Below are positions 59,661 to 64,000 of a stretch of DNA of 64,000 nt, in pieces. A model generated the notes under the pieces. The model saw only the letters and a list, made by a program, of their open reading frames with translations, had not been told where the DNA came from and did no database searches. The stretch is from Corydoras sp. C115 (taxonomy: Eukaryota; Chordata; Actinopteri; Siluriformes; Callichthyidae): assembly GCA_019802505.1 (NCBI GenBank), contig JAFMOC010000094.1:1082501-1146500 (forward strand), given 5' to 3'. Each line of letters opens with the position of its first letter. Within the stretch, counting starts at the first letter, position 1. The translations under genes and the position numbers were made by a program.

Positions 59661-60413
59661 CTAAACCCCACCAGACGTCTAGACAGAACCCTGACCTAAA
59701 CCCCACAAGAGATCTGTATAGAACCCTGACCTAAACCCCACAAGAATATCTGTATAGAACCCTGACCTAAACCCCACAAAATATCTGTATAGAACCATGA
59801 CCTAAACCCCACAAGGATCTGTATAGAACCCTGACCTAAACCCCACAAGGATCTGTATAGAACCCTGACCTAAACCCCACCAGACATCTGTACAGAACCC
59901 TGACCTAAACCCCACCAGATGTCTGGACAGAACCCTGACCTAAACCCCACAAGAGATCTGTATAGAACCCTGACCTAAACCCCACAAGAGATCTGTATAG
60001 GACCCTGACCTAAATCCCACAAGAGATCTGTACAGAACCCTGACCCAAACCCCACCAGACATCTGGACAGAACCCTGACCTCAACTTCACCAGACATCTG
60101 TACAGAACCCTGACCTCAACCCCACAAGAGATCTGTATAGAACCCTGACCCAAACCCCACAAGACATCTGTATAGAACCCTGACATAAACCCCACAAGAG
60201 ATCTGTAGAGAACCCTGACCTAAACCCCACAAAAGATCTGTATAGAACCCTGACCTCAACTTCACAAGACATCTGTACAGAACCCTGACCTAAACCCCAC
60301 AAGACATCTGTACAGAACCCTGACCTAAACCCCACAAGACATCTGTATAGAACCCTGACCTAAACCCCAAAAGAGATCTGTATAGAACCCTGACCTAAAC
60401 CCCACCAGACACT
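59661..60413. repeat. 35-bp minisatellite, about 21 copies
   Basis: The unit runs AACCCTGACCTAAACCCCAC then AAGAGATCTGTATAG, 35 bp in all. Variants have CCAGACATCTGTACAG or CCAGACGTCTGGACAG at the second half. A few units gain or lose a base or two. Frames through it stay open because three units equal 35 codons, so the apparent ORFs are artefacts. Confidence 0.97.
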
Positions 60414-61241
60414 TTAAGGAACATCACCTGTATTTTACCGTCATATTTATTTGATCTCACACACAGTAAAGAATAAACCTACATATTTGCAAATACCATA
60501 AAATAATGTCTTTCTTGGAAAAAGAGGGCAGTTTCAGGTGTCTGTAATGACAGTGTTCTATATTAATGTGCATGACTTTGATTCACACACCATTAGGTTG
60601 GTAATTACTCCAACCCACCACATATACACACATGACATGTATACATACAGTATACACAGTTATTGCTGATTGCAGCACTAAAGCTGATGTGCACATTGTG
60701 CTCTTATGACTCGGAAACTCTGATCTCTGCTGCTTTTTATTCGGCACTATTTTTATTGGTTGGGAAAAACCGCAGTGTTGAAAATATGAGTTCAAACTGT
60801 GAAAATGTGCAAATAAATAGATAGATCCTACAAAAAAGGATGTCCAACAAACTTTTGCAGTCCTGTGCAATACTAAAATTCTATGATTAATTAATTTCAT
60901 AGGTGGAAATAAGTAAGTGCAGCAGAGTGCCCCCGTGGTGAGCATGTGTGCATCACAGCGAGCTCTTTGATTCAGTTTTTAGGTGAAGGTTGTCCATGTC
61001 TCCTCTGTAAGTTTCCTCTAACTGTAAGTCAAAAAATATAAACTGTAGATGTTAAATTGCTTCTTGATGTGAATGTGTGTGTAAATGTTTTTGGACCAGT
61101 GAGGAGTCCAGGCTGTTATACCAGCATTAGCATACAGTATAACAGCCAGGACAGGCCCCAGTACCCCCTAAAACTATGCAAAGAAGGGTCCACACATCTC
61201 CATAGGTCATCTTATCTCATTATCTTCAACTTAACTGTACT
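60414..61241. other. no gene or recognised repeat
   Basis: AT-rich unique sequence. About 61100-61150 has an inverted match (CAGGCTGTTATACCAGC against ATACAGTATAACAGCCAGG). Confidence 0.5.
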
Positions 61242-61827
61242 AGAGCGGCAGGGTGGCTTAGTGGTTAGCATGTTCTCCTCTCAGCTCTCACCAATCTGGG
61301 TGGAATGTTCTCCCTGTGTCCGCGTGGGTTTCCTCCGGGTTCTCCGGTTTCCTCCCGCAGTCCAAAAACATCAATCAAGTTCAATTGAATGCTCCAAAAT
61401 TGCCCCATATAGTGTGTCTGTGTGAGTGAGTGTGTGCTCAGCGATAGATTAGCGTCCTGTCCTGGGTGTATCTGCCCAGTGCCCAAAACGTTCTCCCCTG
61501 GATGGGCATTGGAACCCCACCCCACGACCCTAGTAGAGAATAAAGCAGAAGATAATGGATGGATAATCCTGTACTAGGTTCAGGAGGGTTCCCCATGCCC
61601 ATCTATGAGTGCACAGTCACTCACACAGACACACATACACTATATGGGGCAATTTAGAGCATTCAGTTTACCTTGAATGCATATTTTTGAACTGTGGGAG
61701 AAAACCGGAGGACCAGGAGCAAACCCTTGCGGACACAGGGAGAACATGGAAACTCCACCCAGATTAGACCTGGATCTCCAGCGCTGAGAGCTAAACATGC
61801 TGACCACTAAGCCATCATGTCTCCCCC
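61242..61827. repeat. two V-SINEs in tail-to-tail inverted arrangement
   Basis: 61242-61566 is plus and moderately diverged. 61567-61827 is minus, beginning directly at the shared (GGAT) tail. No unique DNA separates them. Confidence 0.9.
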
Positions 61828-62640
61828 TCTCCATATTGTCTCCTTTGTAACATCTTTAACACCGTCTCCTCTTTAATTTAGTCTGTCCCTCCTGCAGCTT
61901 TTTCAAACATCAATCCAAAATGACGAACATCTTTTTATATCCTTCCAATTTCCTTTCCCAATATTTTAAAATAATGGTGCCCTTTGAGCCAATCACCTTC
62001 AGTTATTTAAATCTAATGTGATCAAGATTTGTTCTTGAGGTGTAAAAATATCAAAGTCATTAAATATGTACCAGTTTGATTTGAGAGAAGGACAGGACGG
62101 GACCACATGGGGCTTAGCTGCAGAAATGAAGACGTTGTGCAGCCTTTATATGAACAAACGCTCCAGACATGCAGACAGTCCAGCACTTGGGCACATTAGG
62201 GTAATCAGAAATTTTCTCGAAGCAAAATCTGCTTTTAAAAAGGGCCATAATTGCGTCAGTAGAGTGGAAATTCAAGCTTTCCACCAAGTTTCATCAACAA
62301 TTAAAACCATGCCACACATTCAAACCTTACTTACATAAGATCCTAATTATTTTAGAGTGCCGTTCGGGAATGTCAGTGGTTTCTGAGGAAGCTTACTGTT
62401 AAGGACTATTACCATTCAAATCACACAAAAGCCTTCAGACCCATTTCCCAAATGCACAAAAAATCACCTGCGGAAAATGTCAAGGCAAGAAGACCATTGC
62501 CATCCAGAAGAATTCAACCAGAAATTGATCGGCTCACTGCTTAAAGCTTCTGGTCAGCCCTATTGTTTACTCTGAAGGAACCGTAGGAATAAGAGAATAG
62601 TTGTATTTTTGCTTTTCTTTTGTGTATGGATTTTTATTTA
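61828..62640. other. no gene recognised
   Basis: Unique-looking. The stretch 62100-62540 has somewhat higher GC than its surroundings and could be an old transposon, but I recognise no domain. Confidence 0.4.
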
Positions 62641-62878
62641 TTAGTAGTAGTGTGCTGGATCAGTGGTTCTGGTGTTGAACCTTCAGTCTGAAGGTTGTGG
62701 GTTTAAATCCCAGGTCTACTAAAGTTACCAAAGTGGGTCCTTGAGCAAGATCCTTCACCCTCATTGCTCCAGAGCTGTTATTTAGCCAACCCTGTGTTCT
62801 AACACCAACCAAATTGGGATACTTGCAAGTTACATTGAATAAAAAGTGTCTGCCCAACTCTCCATATATAAATGTAAT
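62641..62878 (+). repeat. second-family SINE, complete
   Basis: Plus-oriented: head GATCAGTGGTTCTGGTGTTG with B box GGGTTTAAATCCC, body CCTTGAGCAAGATCCTTCAC, and tail ending in AAATGTAATT. It shows the family's 5' to 3' order. Confidence 0.82.
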
Positions 62879-63180
62879 TTATTCCTCTTTGCAAGGATTT
62901 TCGTGTCCTTGCAAAGAGTTCCTCCGAAATTGGTCCTAAGTCACACTTTTGTTTTCATGAGCATGGCCCGCAAGTCTAATCCTGAATGTTATATTTGAGA
63001 TGAAAGCCCGAAGTATCAAGTGTATGGTTTAATCTGGTGTAGATTTCAGTAACCGAGAGAATTCTGAGAATCAGCATCAGATTCTCTCAAGTCAATTTAC
63101 TATTTTAATACATGTTCACATGATTGTGAGTGTGAAATATTATATTATATTATATTTTATAACATTATATTATATTATAT
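62879..63180. other. no gene; AT-rich with TATTA-type repeat at its end
   Basis: 63138-63180 is an imperfect TATTA/TATAT repeat. Confidence 0.55.
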
Positions 63181-63562
63181 CAGGGACCCTAGCGAGGAGA
63201 ATGAAGAAGATAATGGATGGACGGATTATATCATATCATGTTATAGTGGTTAGCACGTCCACCTCCCAGCAATGGGATCCGGGTTCAACTCCAATCTGGG
63301 TGGAGTTTTTCATGTTCTCCCTATGAACGCACAAGTTTTATCCAGGATCCCCAATTTTCTCCCAAAAATATGGATTTATGGTAATATTGGCTGCTCTAAA
63401 ATTACCCCTATATAGTGTGTATCTGTGTGTGAATGAGTGTGTGCCCAGTGCTAGATTGGCGCCCTGTACAGGGTGCTTCAGCCCAGCACCCAAAACGTTC
63501 TCCCCTGGATGAGTATGGGCACCCCAATCCCCCCTGCAACCCTAATAGGGGATAAAGTAGCT
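63181..63562 (+). repeat. V-SINE tail fragment and a diverged V-SINE
   Basis: 63181-63226 is a V-SINE 3' end. 63243-63562 is a copy starting inside the head (AGTGGTTAGCACGTCC) with a diverged core. Confidence 0.8.
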
Positions 63563-64000
63563 TCGTTTAGTTGAATTCGCATTGTTTTTTCACTTCTGTT
63601 ATTATTTCCTTTAGTTTCATATTATTCATTCATCCGAAATCAGAACGACATCAGAGTGATTCGTCTTGAACAGTACCCCATCAGTTCAACCACTCACCCA
63701 CCACAAACCTCACACATACATTTATATTGCTATATGCAGAATTGCAGTGTTTTTCTCTTTCTCACTTCTTTAGCACAGTCTTCTGGAAGATTGCACTGAT
63801 CGAGAACGGGCCAAATATGTCTGGCAAACGCAGGAGATATATTTTTCACTCCCAAAAGGCTTTTGTAAACTGTGGCGTAAACAATAACGAATCACCCCAC
63901 ACCGCGTTATCAGCCAGCTGTTTAAGAAATAATACAGAGAAATAATACGAACTAAAACCAGGACACTGCAGTGAGTCGTTGATGGATTCATGTTTTCTTT
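63563..64000. other. no gene or recognised repeat
   Basis: Unique sequence. Overlapping 72-73 codon frames on both strands at 63727-63991 resemble no known protein. Confidence 0.5.

Noticed and set aside
60010..60335. Repeat protein with GFRSGFCTDVLW units
   Set aside because: Translation of the 35-bp minisatellite; several frames are open for the same arithmetic reason.
62066..62540. Possible Tc1-type transposase remnant
   Set aside because: Slightly different composition, but no frame gave a transposase motif I could recognise.

Overview
The window is teleost fish nuclear DNA. It has one conserved vertebrate gene with long, repeat-filled introns, an array of vertebrate-type tRNA-Cys genes, and very dense tRNA-derived SINEs with teleost V-SINE features (conserved central core, (TGAA)n tails). 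A second SINE family, L2-type LINE 3' ends and foldback DNA transposons also look like otophysan or catfish-type fish repeats, but this is recognition from memory and I cannot fix the species.

The only protein gene I can support is kcnj3, which encodes GIRK1/Kir3.1, a G-protein-gated inward rectifier potassium channel subunit. It lies on the + strand in three coding exons (8703-9371, 38197-38413, 45016-45671). These join in frame with consensus GT/AG junctions into a 513-residue protein. Intron 1 is about 28.8 kb and intron 2 about 6.6 kb. The GC-rich first exon holds the N terminus, both membrane helices and the pore. Exon 2 holds part of the cytoplasmic beta domain. Exon 3 holds the rest of that domain and a long tail with a repeated LPxK(L/V)xRM-like motif.

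Layout: 1-8 kb is upstream intergenic DNA with SINEs and an L2 fragment. 8.0-9.4 kb is the promoter, 5' UTR and exon 1. 9.5-10.95 kb is a CA-rich tandem-repeat field with a triplicated larger block. 11-38 kb is the rest of intron 1, with SINEs, microsatellites and a foldback transposon. 38.2-45.7 kb holds exons 2 and 3. From 44.1 to 55.9 kb there are nine 72-nt tRNA-Cys(GCA) genes, all on the minus strand. The first is inside kcnj3 intron 2, antisense to the gene; the others lie downstream. Several share flanking DNA and the same rearranged SINE, so they spread by local segmental duplication. 56.5-57.4 kb has an AT-repeat palindrome and two SINEs. 59.7-60.4 kb is a 35-bp minisatellite. The rest is SINE-rich intergenic DNA.

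By hand count, about 60 V-SINE copies or fragments cover roughly a quarter of the window. None was seen between about 5.9 and 13.4 kb, around the promoter and exon 1. Most open reading frames elsewhere are antisense or sense readings of these SINEs, of microsatellites, or of the tRNA genes, and are not listed as genes.
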